DNA from: Erwinia aphidicola
GTDB lineage: Bacteria; Pseudomonadota; Gammaproteobacteria; Enterobacterales; Enterobacteriaceae
Length of the DNA stretch: 64,000 nucleotides
Direction: 5' to 3'
NCBI RefSeq assembly: GCF_014773485.1
Contig: NZ_JACXBP010000009.1
Location: 1 to 64,000 of the forward strand
The translations under genes were made by a program, and so were the position numbers. The notes under the pieces were generated by a model. That model searched no databases. It was not told the DNA's origin and saw only the letters and a program-made list of their open reading frames with translations. Shown here piece after piece: positions 34,704-43,101 of this stretch; position 1 is the first letter of the stretch, and each line of letters begins with the position of its first letter.

Positions 34704-34796
34704 TTACTTCAACTGCTGGAGTGAAAGAGCGAAACCAAATAGTGCAAAACCAACGATGGCGACAGTAAGAACGCCGATGAGTAATTTCCAGCCCAC
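34704..34796 (-). CDS. 30-residue predicted membrane protein
   Basis: A small open frame starting with GTG at 34796 and preceded by a strong AGGGAGG ribosome binding site at proper spacing. The product starts V/M-GWKLLIGVLTVAIVGF and ends SLQQLK. It has one hydrophobic segment of about 20 residues between a basic N-terminus and a polar C-terminus, the pattern of enterobacterial small membrane proteins. I do not recognise a named family. Confidence 0.6.
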   Translation of the reverse strand: MGWKLLIGVLTVAIVGFALFGFALSLQQLK

Positions 34797-35148
34797 TACC
34801 TGCCCTCCCTTAGTGTTTTTAATATGCCTGAGAGATAATAATATTCATGATTCACAGGTCAACCGGTGCGCATGTTTTTCAGAATAAGCAGTTATCAGTA
34901 ACGTTCACAGTAAGTCTTTCTGTGCCCGATCAGGCTAAAATCGCCAGTGGTATAGTGGCCGCAGTGTCTCACATGACTTTACGGTCAGAGTGAATAATAG
35001 GACTCCATTTAAGCTGTTTTCGACCCGGATACACAATGTCTGCGACATGGCTTACTGACAATTTTTTCGTCCAAAAATAACATTATTTTGTGAAGCAAAC
35101 CTTAAAGACAACTATGGTTGCACTAAGGGTTAATAACGAGGGAATAAT
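34797..35148. other. intergenic stretch between small membrane ORF and KTSC gene
   Basis: About 350 bases without a gene. It should contain the promoters for the leftward small ORF and the rightward KTSC gene. A GAGGGAATAAT ribosome binding site lies at the right end. Confidence 0.45.
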
Positions 35149-35361
35149 ATGCACTTTCAGACAGTCATATCATCAAGAATCACATCCATCAGTTATTTTT
35201 CATTAGAAAAAGTGCTGGAGGTGGCTTTTGTTGATTCATTGTCCTATCAGTTCATTAAAGTGTCTGAAAAAACTCATAATGACTTCATAACGGCAAAATC
35301 CAAAGGCCGTTTTTTTGATGGTGTAATTAAAGGTAAATACCTTTGCCGAAAAAAAGAATGA
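35149..35361 (+). CDS. KTSC domain-containing protein
   Basis: Protein of 70 residues that is essentially one KTSC domain. Its parts are SSRITSISYFSLEKVLEVAFVDSLSYQFIKVSEKTHNDFITAKSKGRFFDGVIKGKYLC, with the conserved SKGRFF...I.GKY ending. The biochemical role of this family is not established; related domains occur in small cytoplasmic proteins and fused to nucleic-acid enzymes. It stands alone with a good ribosome binding site (GAGGGAATA). Confidence 0.85.
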   Translation: MHFQTVISSRITSISYFSLEKVLEVAFVDSLSYQFIKVSEKTHNDFITAKSKGRFFDGVIKGKYLCRKKE

Positions 35362-35476
35362 GTCTTTAAACGCAAAAATCTAAAGCCGTGGCCAGTTTTG
35401 TTGACCACGACAAGCAGCCTGTAAGTCCTATTTAAAACTTCAACGTAAGGCTTACTGCATGCCCTGTACGGGCATT

Positions 35477-35503
35477 CAGCTGTTCGGTTTTACCGAACAG
35501 CTG
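35477..35503. terminator. perfect 12-bp hairpin
   Basis: CAGCTGTTCGGT and ACCGAACAGCTG form a perfect stem with a 3-base loop, about 115 bases after the KTSC stop and 100 bases beyond the LysR stop on the other strand. There is no T run, so it may be an mRNA 3'-end stabiliser or a repeat element. Confidence 0.5.
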
Positions 35504-35603
35504 CGGCGCCTCGCCGATAAATCCAATTCCTGGATTCAAACAAATCCCCCAGCCTGAACCTATTGCGCGAAAAGGCTGTTTTTCTGACAAAACCAGCATG
35601 CCG

Positions 35604-36488
35604 CTACTCCCGCAGCGCCTCTAACACCAGCTTAAAGGCCGGGGAGGGCTGCTTTCTGCTGGGGTAGTAGAGGTAATAGCCGGGAAAAGGGTGGCACCAC
35701 TCTTCCAGCACGCGCACTAAGCGGCCTTCGGCAATATGCGGCGCAAACTCCTCCTCCGGCAGAAAGGCGATGCCCAGCCCGGCGAGCGCAGCGTCGACCA
35801 TATGCGCTGAAGTATTAAACGTCAGCTGGCCCTCCACGCGCACGTTGACCGGCCCCTCTGCATCGTCAAACTCCCAGACGTACAGGCCGCCCGAGCTGGT
35901 CATGCGCATATTGATGCAGTTATGGCGCACCAGGTCCTGCGGCGTCTGCGGCGGGGCGTGGCGGGCAAAATAGTGCGGCGCAGCCACCGCTGCCATGCGC
36001 AACTGCGGGCCAATCGGCACGGCGATCATATCCTTATCGATGGTATCCCCCAGCCGCACGCCCGCGTCATAACGGTCGGTCACGATGTTGCGAAAGCCGT
36101 GGTTGGCATCAAATTCCAGTTTGATATCAGGGTATTCCAGCAGCAGGGGCGTCAGCTTCGGCAGCAGCGTGGTGTGCAGCACGTTGGGGCCGCAGGTGAT
36201 GCGCACCGTTCCGGCGGGCTTATCGCGCAGCTCGGTCAGCATATCCAGCTCGGCTTCAATTTCGTCAAAGCGGTTGCCAATCGCCAGCAGCAGTCGTTCA
36301 CCGGCAGCGGTCAGGGAGACGCTGCGCGTGGTGCGCGTCAGCAGGCGGATCTGCATGCGGTTCTCCAGCCCGGAAATGGCCTGGCTCAGCGCCGACTGCG
36401 TGACGCCAAGGTGGGCAGCCGCACGGGTAAAGCTGCCCTCGCGCGCTACGCTGACGAACGAGATTAAATCATTGAGGTTACGCTTCAT
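35604..36488 (-). CDS. LysR family transcriptional regulator
   Basis: Regulator of 294 residues. The N-terminal helix-turn-helix reads LISFVSVAREGSFTRAAAHLGVTQSALSQAISGLENRMQIRLLTRTTRSVSLT, the standard LysR signature. The C-terminal effector domain is of the two-lobed periplasmic-binding type (TVRITCGPNVLHTTLLPKLTPLL). It resembles the CrgA/YafC-like subgroup. It is divergent from an MFS exporter and a hydrolase, which it most likely regulates from the 150-base shared promoter region. Confidence 0.93.
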   Translation of the reverse strand: MKRNLNDLISFVSVAREGSFTRAAAHLGVTQSALSQAISGLENRMQIRLLTRTTRSVSLTAAGERLLLAIGNRFDEIEAELDMLTELRDKPAGTVRITCGPNVLHTTLLPKLTPLLLEYPDIKLEFDANHGFRNIVTDRYDAGVRLGDTIDKDMIAVPIGPQLRMAAVAAPHYFARHAPPQTPQDLVRHNCINMRMTSSGGLYVWEFDDAEGPVNVRVEGQLTFNTSAHMVDAALAGLGIAFLPEEEFAPHIAEGRLVRVLEEWCHPFPGYYLYYPSRKQPSPAFKLVLEALRE

Positions 36489-36636
36489 CGCCCTGTTTCG
36501 CCCTGATTAATTAGCTCAGCTTATTAAGCCATTAAGTATTGATTAGCTAGTCAGCATACTTCACGCGTGTAGAATTTTCACCCAGAAACTGGCGCTAGCG
36601 CAGCCACGCGCGGCGCAATGATAAGGAAACAGTGTG

Positions 36637-37815
36637 ATGACCATGAGCGATAGTGGGGCACAGCAGGCTGCCGCCCACTGGGGCGGGGTACTGGCGATGA
36701 CGCTGTGCGTGTTTGCCCTGGTGGCGTCCGAATTTATGCCGGTCAGCCTGCTGACGCCGGTAGCGCGTGACCTCGGCGTCAGTGAAGGGCTGGCAGGGCA
36801 GGGTATTGCTATCTCCGGGGCTTTTGCCCTGCTGGCCAGCCTGCTGATCCCGGCGCTGGCGGGTAATCTCAACCGTAAAACGCTCCTGCTGGCGATGACC
36901 GCGCTGATGGCGATTTCCGGCGCGACCATCGCGCTGGCGGCCAGCTATCCGGGCTATATGGCAGGCCGCGCGCTGATTGGCGTGGCTATCGGCGGCTTCT
37001 GGTCACTCTCTGCCGCTACCGCCATCCGCCTGGTGCCCGCGCAGCAGGTGCCGCGCGCGCTGGCGATTTTTAACGGCGGCAACGCGCTGGCTACCGTTAT
37101 TGCCGCCCCGCTTGGCAGCTATCTGGGCGCGGTGATCGGCTGGCGCGGCGCGTTCCTCTGCCTGGTGCCGGTGGCGCTGATTGCCTTCATCTGGCAGTGG
37201 TTCACGCTGCCGGCAATGCACACCGACAGCCGCGCAGCGCGCAGCGGCAACGTCTTTCGCCTGCTGGCGAACCCGCTAGTGGCGTTGGGGATAGCGGCCT
37301 GCGGCCTGTTCTTTATGGGGCAGTTCGCGCTGTTTACCTACCTGCGCCCGTTCCTTGAAACCGTCACCAAAGTTGAGGTCTCCACGCTGTCGCTGATCCT
37401 GCTGGCTATCGGCGTGATGGGGCTGGTGGGAACGCTGGCGATCGCCAGGTTGTTAACCCTGGGACTGTATCCCACGCTGATCGCCATTCCCCTGCTGATG
37501 GCCGCGACCGCGATAGCGCTGATGCTCTTCGCCCATCAGCTGTGGACAGTTGCCGCGCTACTGGGGTTCTGGGGGCTGGTTGCTACCGCCGCACCGACCG
37601 GGTGGTGGACCTGGGTCGCCCGCACGTTACCCGAGGATGCGGAAGCGGGTGGCGGGCTGATGGTCGCCGTGGTGCAGCTCTCTATCGCGCTGGGTTCCAC
37701 GGTCGGCGGGCTGGCCTTTGACCACCGCGGCTATCACAGCACCTTCACGATTAGCGCGCTGCTGCTGCTGGCGGCAGCCCTGCTGGCCCTGCTGGCCTCG
37801 CGCAAAGATAACTAA
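36637..37815 (+). CDS. MFS efflux transporter, NepI-like
   Basis: Major facilitator of 392 residues from ATG 36637 (AAGGA upstream; GTG at 36634 also possible), with 12 hydrophobic segments. The N-terminal part, VASEFMPVSLLTPVARDLGVSEGLAGQ, and ALIGVAIGGFWSLSAATAIRLVP closely parallel the E. coli purine-nucleoside exporter NepI. Drug:H+ antiporter-1 type is clear; the actual substrate is not. It is divergent from the LysR gene and 19 bases ahead of a secreted hydrolase gene. Confidence 0.87.
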   Translation: MTMSDSGAQQAAAHWGGVLAMTLCVFALVASEFMPVSLLTPVARDLGVSEGLAGQGIAISGAFALLASLLIPALAGNLNRKTLLLAMTALMAISGATIALAASYPGYMAGRALIGVAIGGFWSLSAATAIRLVPAQQVPRALAIFNGGNALATVIAAPLGSYLGAVIGWRGAFLCLVPVALIAFIWQWFTLPAMHTDSRAARSGNVFRLLANPLVALGIAACGLFFMGQFALFTYLRPFLETVTKVEVSTLSLILLAIGVMGLVGTLAIARLLTLGLYPTLIAIPLLMAATAIALMLFAHQLWTVAALLGFWGLVATAAPTGWWTWVARTLPEDAEAGGGLMVAVVQLSIALGSTVGGLAFDHRGYHSTFTISALLLLAAALLALLASRKDN

Positions 37816-37834
37816 ACCCCACTGAGGACTGACC

Positions 37835-38863
37835 ATGAGAAGATTTGCCATGCTGTTAGGGCTGTTAATCAGCGCGTTTGCCGCCAGCTCCGCCGATATG
37901 TCGCGCGGCGCGGATAATTTTTATCAGAGTAAAGAGCTCACCCGGCAGAAAGTCACGTTCAAAAATCAGTATCAGATGGACGTCACCGGCTATCTGTTTA
38001 CGCCGAAAGGCATGGATCAGAATGATAAGCATGCGGCGATAATTGTCGGCCACCCGATGGGCGCGGTGAAAGAGCAGAGCGCCAGCCTGTATGCGCAGAA
38101 GCTGGCGGAGCAGGGATTTGTGACGCTGGCTATTGATGTCTCTTTCTGGGGCGAGAGCGCCGGCCAGCCGCGTAACGCAGTGGCGCCGGATATCTACGCC
38201 GAATCTTTCAGCGCGGCAGTGGACTATCTGGGCACGCGTTCCTTCGTTGACCGCCAGCGTATCGGCGTGCTGGGGATCTGCGGCAGCGGCAGCTTTGTGA
38301 TCAGCGCCGCGAAGATCGACCCGCGCATGAAAGCGATCGCCACCGTCAGCATGTACGATATGGGCGCCGCGAACCGCAGCGGGCTTAATCACTCGCTGAC
38401 GCTGGAGCAGCGCAAAAAAATTATCGCCGAAGCGGCTGCCCAGCGCGACGTGGAGTTCGACGGCGGTGAAACAAAATACACCAGCGGCACCGTGCATAAA
38501 ATTGATGCAAACTCGTCCGCGATTGAAAAAGAGTTTTATGATTTCTACCGCACGCCGCGCGGGGAGTTTACCCCGAAAGGTTCTTCCCCATTGCTGACCA
38601 CGCATCCAACGCTGACCAGCAACGTGAAGTTTATGAATTTCTATCCGTTCAACGATATCGAAACCATCTCTCCGCGTCCGATGCTGTTTATCACCGGCGA
38701 TGCGGCGCATTCGAAGGAGTTCAGTGAGCGGGCTTACCAGCTGGCGGGCCAGCCGAAAGAGCTGGTGATCGTGCCGAATGCCGGGCATGTCGATCTCTAC
38801 GATCGTACCGATCTGATCCCGTTCGCCAGGTTGGCTGCGTTCTTTAAGGATCGTTTGAAATAA
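37835..38863 (+). CDS. secreted alpha/beta hydrolase, dienelactone-hydrolase-like
   Basis: Protein of 342 residues with a signal peptide (MRRFAMLLGLLISAFAASSA). The fold motifs are IIVGHPMGAVKEQSA, LAIDVSFWGESAG, a nucleophile elbow at GICGSG (147-152) with Cys149 or Ser151 as nucleophile, and a C-terminal His in VPNAGHVDLYDR. A Cys at the elbow is typical of dienelactone hydrolases. It is probably co-transcribed with the MFS gene, so export and periplasmic processing of one compound may be linked; the compound is unknown. Confidence 0.82.
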   Translation: MRRFAMLLGLLISAFAASSADMSRGADNFYQSKELTRQKVTFKNQYQMDVTGYLFTPKGMDQNDKHAAIIVGHPMGAVKEQSASLYAQKLAEQGFVTLAIDVSFWGESAGQPRNAVAPDIYAESFSAAVDYLGTRSFVDRQRIGVLGICGSGSFVISAAKIDPRMKAIATVSMYDMGAANRSGLNHSLTLEQRKKIIAEAAAQRDVEFDGGETKYTSGTVHKIDANSSAIEKEFYDFYRTPRGEFTPKGSSPLLTTHPTLTSNVKFMNFYPFNDIETISPRPMLFITGDAAHSKEFSERAYQLAGQPKELVIVPNAGHVDLYDRTDLIPFARLAAFFKDRLK

Positions 38864-38886
38864 TTCAGCCTGTATTTTTGTTTACT

Positions 38887-38918
38887 GTCGGGTCGACCAG
38901 AGCAGCGGTCGGCCCGAC
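38887..38918. repeat. GTCGGG/CCCGAC palindromic element
   Basis: An inverted repeat of the GTCGGGTCGACC...GGTCGGCCCGAC type lies after the hydrolase stop. Related GGTCGACC palindromes occur at 40757 and 41352 inside the downstream hcp cassette array and at 57629. It may be a terminator for the MFS-hydrolase operon. Confidence 0.65.
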
Positions 38919-39156
38919 GGTTTATGGTTTCTCTTTGGCGGCAAACTTTTTTTAATTTTTCAGTCATCCCTACTCCGACATCAATAACTATCGGAATTGA
39001 ATGAAATTATTTATTTTACTTATTAGTAGAACCCGTAATTAATTATCTCCCCTGCAATCAGGTGAAGCTAAAAATAGCATTTCCACCGCTATCAAAATGG
39101 CTTTCTTGTTCATATTATTTCTCTCGCGGATTATTTTACGACAAGGAGGTAAGCGG

Positions 39157-39639
39157 ATGTCTCAGGATATCTTCATCAAAATCAAAGGGATTGAAGGTGA
39201 ATCCCTCGATGCGGCTCACCAGGGTGAAATTGAGGTGCTTTACTGGCGTTGAGCGGTCAGCCAGCCGGCCAATATGCACGCGGGCAGCGGGGGCGGCACG
39301 GGTAAAAGCCGCGTTGAGGATCTCATTTTCGATCACCGATTCGATAAAGCCAGCACCAGCCTGCTGCAGTACTGCCTGAGCGGCAAGCATATCCCTGAAG
39401 CAATACTCACCGTGCGTAAGGCCGGGGGGTCGCCGCTGGAGTTTCTGCGCATCACGCTGCAGGAAATTATCATCAGCAAGGTAAAGTCCCACGAGTATCA
39501 GAGCATGCGTATGCCACGCGAAAGGATCGGCTTGTCTTTCTCACGGGTCAAAATGGAATACGTGCTACAGAACGCAGAGGGAGGCCCGGCGGGCACGATG
39601 GCGATGGGGTACGACATCAAGGCGAATAAAATCACCTGA
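39157..39639 (+). pseudogene. hcp: hcp (type VI secretion tube protein) with in-frame TGA
   Basis: ATG 39157 has a strong AAGGAGG ribosome binding site. The frame reads MSQDIFIKIKGIEGESLDAAHQGEIEVLYWR, then TGA at 39250-39252. It continues in the same frame with AVSQPANMHAGSGGGTGKSRVEDLIFDHRFDKAS to a normal stop at 39639, giving 160 codons. Hcp proteins have Trp at this position (WSWG in relatives), and the relic at 40781 still has Trp, so a single TGG-to-TGA change broke the gene. Hcp forms the inner tube and carries effectors. No other T6SS structural gene is in the window. Confidence 0.88.
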
Positions 39640-39667
39640 AGGTAACCACATTAATTAAGGAAGAGTG

Positions 39668-40291
39668 ATGTTACATGTTGATGAACTCGGACACGTAGAT
39701 GCAGAACGTATTATCGTGAAAATATTCAGTAAGATACAGCATGGACGAATGGATAAGGTCAACGGTCTTGTCGTGCACCAGACCGACAGCCCAACCGCCA
39801 GCAGCACCTTCAACAGCTATCAAAATGCCAATGCCAACGGTGCCCACTTTCTGATAGATAAAGATGGCACTATTTATCAAACAGCCTCGTTGTATAAGAT
39901 GACGTGGCACGTGGGATATTTACAATCTCGCTGCTTACTCACCAAAAAATGTGCGCCGACCGAATTTAAAACTATGGATGTGCTGGAAAGGTCTTTGGGG
40001 CACACGCTTAAAGTGCATCAAAGAGAAACGCAAAAAGTATTCCCCGACCGTTTTCCTGATAATACTGATAGTATTGGAGTCGAAATCGTAGGCGAATCCA
40101 AAAAAATAGATGACATTAAAACGGGAAAAGGAAAGGATGTTTATGAATCTGTGACATCACAGCAAAATGACGCCCTAAAATGGTTAGTGAAAGAGTTAGT
40201 GGAAACGCTAAGTGTATCTATGAATGAAATATATCGCCATCCAGAAATAGGAAGAAAAAATGATACGGAGGCTAGTTCTGCAACATGGTAA
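39668..40291 (+). CDS. Amidase_2 peptidoglycan amidase, likely T6SS effector
   Basis: Protein of 207 residues from ATG 39668. It matches the N-acetylmuramoyl-L-alanine amidase (Amidase_2/PGRP) fold: VNGLVVHQTDS with zinc-ligand His37, NGAHFLIDKDGTIYQTA, WHVG with His81, SIGVEIVG, and the C-terminal RHPEIGRKNDTEAS block. It has no signal peptide, so it must be delivered by another route. Location 28 bases after hcp and overlapping an exported partner by 7 bases strongly suggests a Hcp-dependent antibacterial effector that cleaves rival peptidoglycan. The upstream hcp is broken, so another Hcp would be needed. Confidence 0.85.
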   Translation: MLHVDELGHVDAERIIVKIFSKIQHGRMDKVNGLVVHQTDSPTASSTFNSYQNANANGAHFLIDKDGTIYQTASLYKMTWHVGYLQSRCLLTKKCAPTEFKTMDVLERSLGHTLKVHQRETQKVFPDRFPDNTDSIGVEIVGESKKIDDIKTGKGKDVYESVTSQQNDALKWLVKELVETLSVSMNEIYRHPEIGRKNDTEASSATW

Positions 40292-40719
40292 ATGCAAATA
40301 AAATGCTATTAATTACACTGTCCTTTTTATGTATTTTATCTCCTCAGGTTAAGGGGCGGGTAGTAAGCCAGCTGGAGATAAAAGGCGTTGGATTGGTTGA
40401 GGACGGACGGAATGATAAGAGCGAAGAGAGAGAATGTAAATCATTTAAGCCAACAAAAAGTCAGATGATTGCTTTTTTTAACTTAGCTAAAGAGTCTGAA
40501 AAAAATGGAACACTACTTCATGAGTATTACTCGCCGTGCCTGGCGATTGGCACGATAAAATTCCAGGATGGATCATCGGGTAGATGGACCGTAAAATCCA
40601 GCGGTTTGGGTTTTGTGATTTTTGAAAATAAAAAATCGGCAGTATTTTTTCATAAAGAAAATAAATGGGACGACCCTTATGCCTGTACATATGGGCTTGG
40701 CGATGACCTGATATGCTAG
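40285..40719 (+). CDS. periplasmic immunity-like protein 1
   Basis: Protein of 144 residues with a signal peptide (cleavage near VKG-RVV). Four Cys in the mature part (ECKSF, SPCLA, YACTY, LIC) suggest two disulfides. It overlaps the amidase gene by 7 bases, the classic effector-immunity arrangement, and periplasmic location suits blocking a peptidoglycan amidase. A paralogue follows at 40888. I do not recognise a named immunity family, so the role is inferred from context. Confidence 0.75.
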   Translation: MVNANKMLLITLSFLCILSPQVKGRVVSQLEIKGVGLVEDGRNDKSEERECKSFKPTKSQMIAFFNLAKESEKNGTLLHEYYSPCLAIGTIKFQDGSSGRWTVKSSGLGFVIFENKKSAVFFHKENKWDDPYACTYGLGDDLIC

Positions 40720-40780
40720 GGATAATTAATCCGCTATACCTGCTTCTCATCATGGGTCGACCACACAGCGGTCGACCACT

Positions 40781-40894
40781 AACAAAGGTGAAAGTGCAGT
40801 GTATTACTGGCACTGGATGGTCAGTATGCAAATATACCGACATCCTGAAATAAGCAGAAAGAACCGCACGGAGGCTAGCGGCGCCAAATGGTAA
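40781..40894 (+). pseudogene. fused relic of a second hcp-amidase unit
   Basis: One open frame reads NKGESAVYYWHWMVS, matching Hcp QGEIEVLYWRWAVS, then continues directly as MQIYRHPEISRKNRTEASGAKW. The latter matches the amidase C-terminus MNEIYRHPEIGRKNDTEASSATW. Everything between Hcp codon about 36 and the last 20 amidase codons is deleted. It ends in TGG-TAA overlapping the next ATG, as in the intact unit. It is thus the remains of a second hcp-effector module upstream of the second immunity gene. Confidence 0.82.
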
Positions 40895-41319
40895 ATGACA
40901 AAAAAATGATGTTCTTAACTTTATTTCTCTTAGGTGCTTGTTCATTTCAATCTCAAGGAAGGACAGTCAGCAGCCTGAGTATCCATCAGGTAGGGTTAGA
41001 TGATGATGGAGGTAATGAAAATGAGAAAAGAGCCTGCAAAACATTCAGGCCGAATAAACAGCAGATGATACTTTTTTTCAATCACGCCAAAGAGTCGAAA
41101 GATAATGGGACCTTACTTCATGAATATTACTCACCTTGTCTGGCAAAAGGAAAAGTAAAATTTAAGGACGGAGCATCCGGAAGATGGACAGTGCAATCAA
41201 GTGGTTTGGGGTGGGTTTTTTTTGACAATGGAAAATCAGCAACTTTTTTCCTGAAAGGTAATAAATGGGACGATCCTTTTGCCTGTAGCTATGGGCTTGG
41301 CGATGACCTGATATGCTAG
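40888..41319 (+). CDS. periplasmic immunity-like protein 2 (paralogue)
   Basis: Protein of 143 residues, clearly homologous to the protein at 40285 over its length: signal peptide, CKTFRPNKQQM, NGTLLHEYYSPCLAKG, SGRWTVQSSGLGW, and DDPFACSYGLGDDLIC. The four Cys are conserved. Its cognate amidase survives only as the relic at 40781, so it is an orphan immunity gene. Such genes may protect against amidase variants of neighbours. Confidence 0.75.
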   Translation: MVNDKKMMFLTLFLLGACSFQSQGRTVSSLSIHQVGLDDDGGNENEKRACKTFRPNKQQMILFFNHAKESKDNGTLLHEYYSPCLAKGKVKFKDGASGRWTVQSSGLGWVFFDNGKSATFFLKGNKWDDPFACSYGLGDDLIC

Positions 41320-41380
41320 GGATAATTAATCTGCTATGCCTGCTATCCATTATGGTTGACCAGAACCGCAGTCGACCACT

Positions 41381-41425
41381 ACAGCAATTGAGATTTAGGT
41401 ACTTTACTGGTGCTAAATTGTTAGC
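41381..41425 (+). pseudogene. third hcp relic
   Basis: The segment translates IEI*VLYWC*IVS, aligning with Hcp IEVLYWR*AVS; 26 of 36 bases match the hcp copy at 39223-39258. Like the second unit it directly follows a GTCGACCACT palindrome. It marks a former third module at the end of the array. Confidence 0.6.
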
Positions 41426-41474
41426 CGCTGACGGTTTCCGGGTCAGAAAAGCCTGGCCCGGAAATATGACTCCA

Positions 41475-42419
41475 TCAATCCGCCGCCAGAATCCGGCTCA
41501 CTTCCCCGCCGGAACCCTTCACCCGCAGCACGCCATCCAGCAACTCAACCACCGCGAACGGCACGCTATCGGCGCCGTCGAGCATCCCTTTCAGGGTGAT
41601 AAAATCGGTATTGCCGATGCGCGCATAGCCGCCGCGATGGTCGTGGCCGCTAAAGCAGGCGCGCACCCGGTAGCGGCACAGCAGCGCGGCAAGTTCGCCG
41701 CCGTTCCACAGGTTATGGCTGTTGTGTGGCGCCAGCGGATAGTGGCCGAATACCACCACCGTTTCTGCACGCTGCTCAGCAGCAATCAGCTGCTGCTCAA
41801 TCCACGCCATCTGCTGCGCACCCACCGCGCCGTTCCACGGTTTAGCCTGCGGCTGGTTGCGCGCCAGCAGATCGGCGAGCTGCGCTTCGGCCTGATGCCG
41901 CTCGTCGCCGTTGCCCTGATTGCAGTACAGGCTGATGTCATTGCCATCAAAGACGATAAAGCGGAACCCGGCGAGGCGGAACTGATAGTAGCTTTTCGGC
42001 AGCCCGGCGGGCGGCGTATGCGCTCCGCTCAGGCGGTCGGAGATGACGCGCGCATCATGATTGCCAATCACCATCGCATGCGGAGGGCGCAGCGTTTCAT
42101 ACAGCGGCAGAATCGCCTGGTAGCTGGGCCAGTGGCGGTCCACCAGGTCACCGAGCGTCACGACGAAATCGAGCGGCTGCTGGTTCAGCGCATCAATCGC
42201 CTGCGGCAGCTTGTGCAGCGCGTGCCGGTAATAGAGGTTCTTCGGCACGTCGGCATCGACGTCGGCGTACTGCGGGTCGGCGATCAGGCCAAAGCGCAGC
42301 GTGGCGTCCAGCGGCGTAACCGCATTCAGCTGCGGCGGGCGGTAGAGCGCCGCGACGCAGCCGAGCGCCTGCTGCTGCAGCGTCGAGAGTGGGTGAGGGT
42401 GGGCTTCAAATGAGTTCAT
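41475..42419 (-). CDS. metallophosphoesterase, ADP-ribose/CDP-alcohol diphosphatase-like
   Basis: Protein of 314 residues with the calcineurin-like metal motifs: FGLIADPQYAD, VVTLGDLVDRHW, VIGNHDAR, FGHYPLAPHN, and SGHDHRGGY. The IADPQYAD opening and YYxFxLxGFRFIVFDGND stretch match the Mn-dependent ADP-ribose/CDP-alcohol diphosphatase group. It would hydrolyse nucleotide-linked diphosphates in the cytoplasm. It is monocistronic and convergent with the hcp cassette array. Confidence 0.87.
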   Translation of the reverse strand: MNSFEAHPHPLSTLQQQALGCVAALYRPPQLNAVTPLDATLRFGLIADPQYADVDADVPKNLYYRHALHKLPQAIDALNQQPLDFVVTLGDLVDRHWPSYQAILPLYETLRPPHAMVIGNHDARVISDRLSGAHTPPAGLPKSYYQFRLAGFRFIVFDGNDISLYCNQGNGDERHQAEAQLADLLARNQPQAKPWNGAVGAQQMAWIEQQLIAAEQRAETVVVFGHYPLAPHNSHNLWNGGELAALLCRYRVRACFSGHDHRGGYARIGNTDFITLKGMLDGADSVPFAVVELLDGVLRVKGSGGEVSRILAAD

Positions 42420-43101
42420 GTGGTGATGCCGCTTCTGCGCCTGGTTCCCTAAAGGTGAACTAAGCTAGCGAAGCTGAATGAACCTTTTATTAATTCTTTG
42501 TGAAATTTTCAAAAAGAATAACTTTGCTGGATGAATTGCGATTTTTTCTGGAGTATTTTAATTATTTTAAGGATTGAAAATATATTCCCGTACGCCTTTT
42601 TACTGCCTTTGATTAAATGTGCTACAGATAGACAGGGCGATTTATTTTAAACATGGAAATAATGGGCTGGTCATCTCTTAAAAAATCCATAGCGACATTT
42701 ATAGCTGTTAAATCGGCATTTATGTTGCACTTATAATCAGCTGATAATGGGTATTTAAGGTTTTTTATGATTAAAAATCATGGTGATAGGTTTTTTTAGC
42801 GCTCTGGCTTCTGTCGTTAGGTGTTAGCGTGTTAATAAAATAAATTGATCCTTATGATCATTTATTCTTACTTTACACTTATTAGCTGCAATCAACAGAC
42901 TCACTAGTACTCTATCTATTTAAAAGAGGGTATTAAGCGTCCGCATTAATCGTTTTTGATAATTTAAGTTGCTCAAACTCTGTCGCTGGAATAAATCTTA
43001 TTCTGGTGTGGGGAGCTTTTTTAGAAATAAAAGGATAAGTGAAAACAGCTGCCAGCAGGCCGGTTGTTTAATCATTTTTTATAAAAAAAGGAATTGCAGT
43101 G
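42420..43101. other. AT-rich upstream region of the autotransporter
   Basis: About 680 AT-rich bases without a gene. It carries the autotransporter promoter and ribosome binding site (AAAGGAATTGCA) and the metallophosphoesterase promoter at its left end. Long A/T runs suggest H-NS control; that is inference. Confidence 0.45.

Noticed and set aside
39157..39639. Possible selenoprotein reading of the hcp TGA, since selC is in the window
   Set aside because: Hcp has no known selenocysteine, the relic copy has Trp there, and I see no clear bacterial SECIS hairpin directly after the TGA. A nonsense mutation is simpler.
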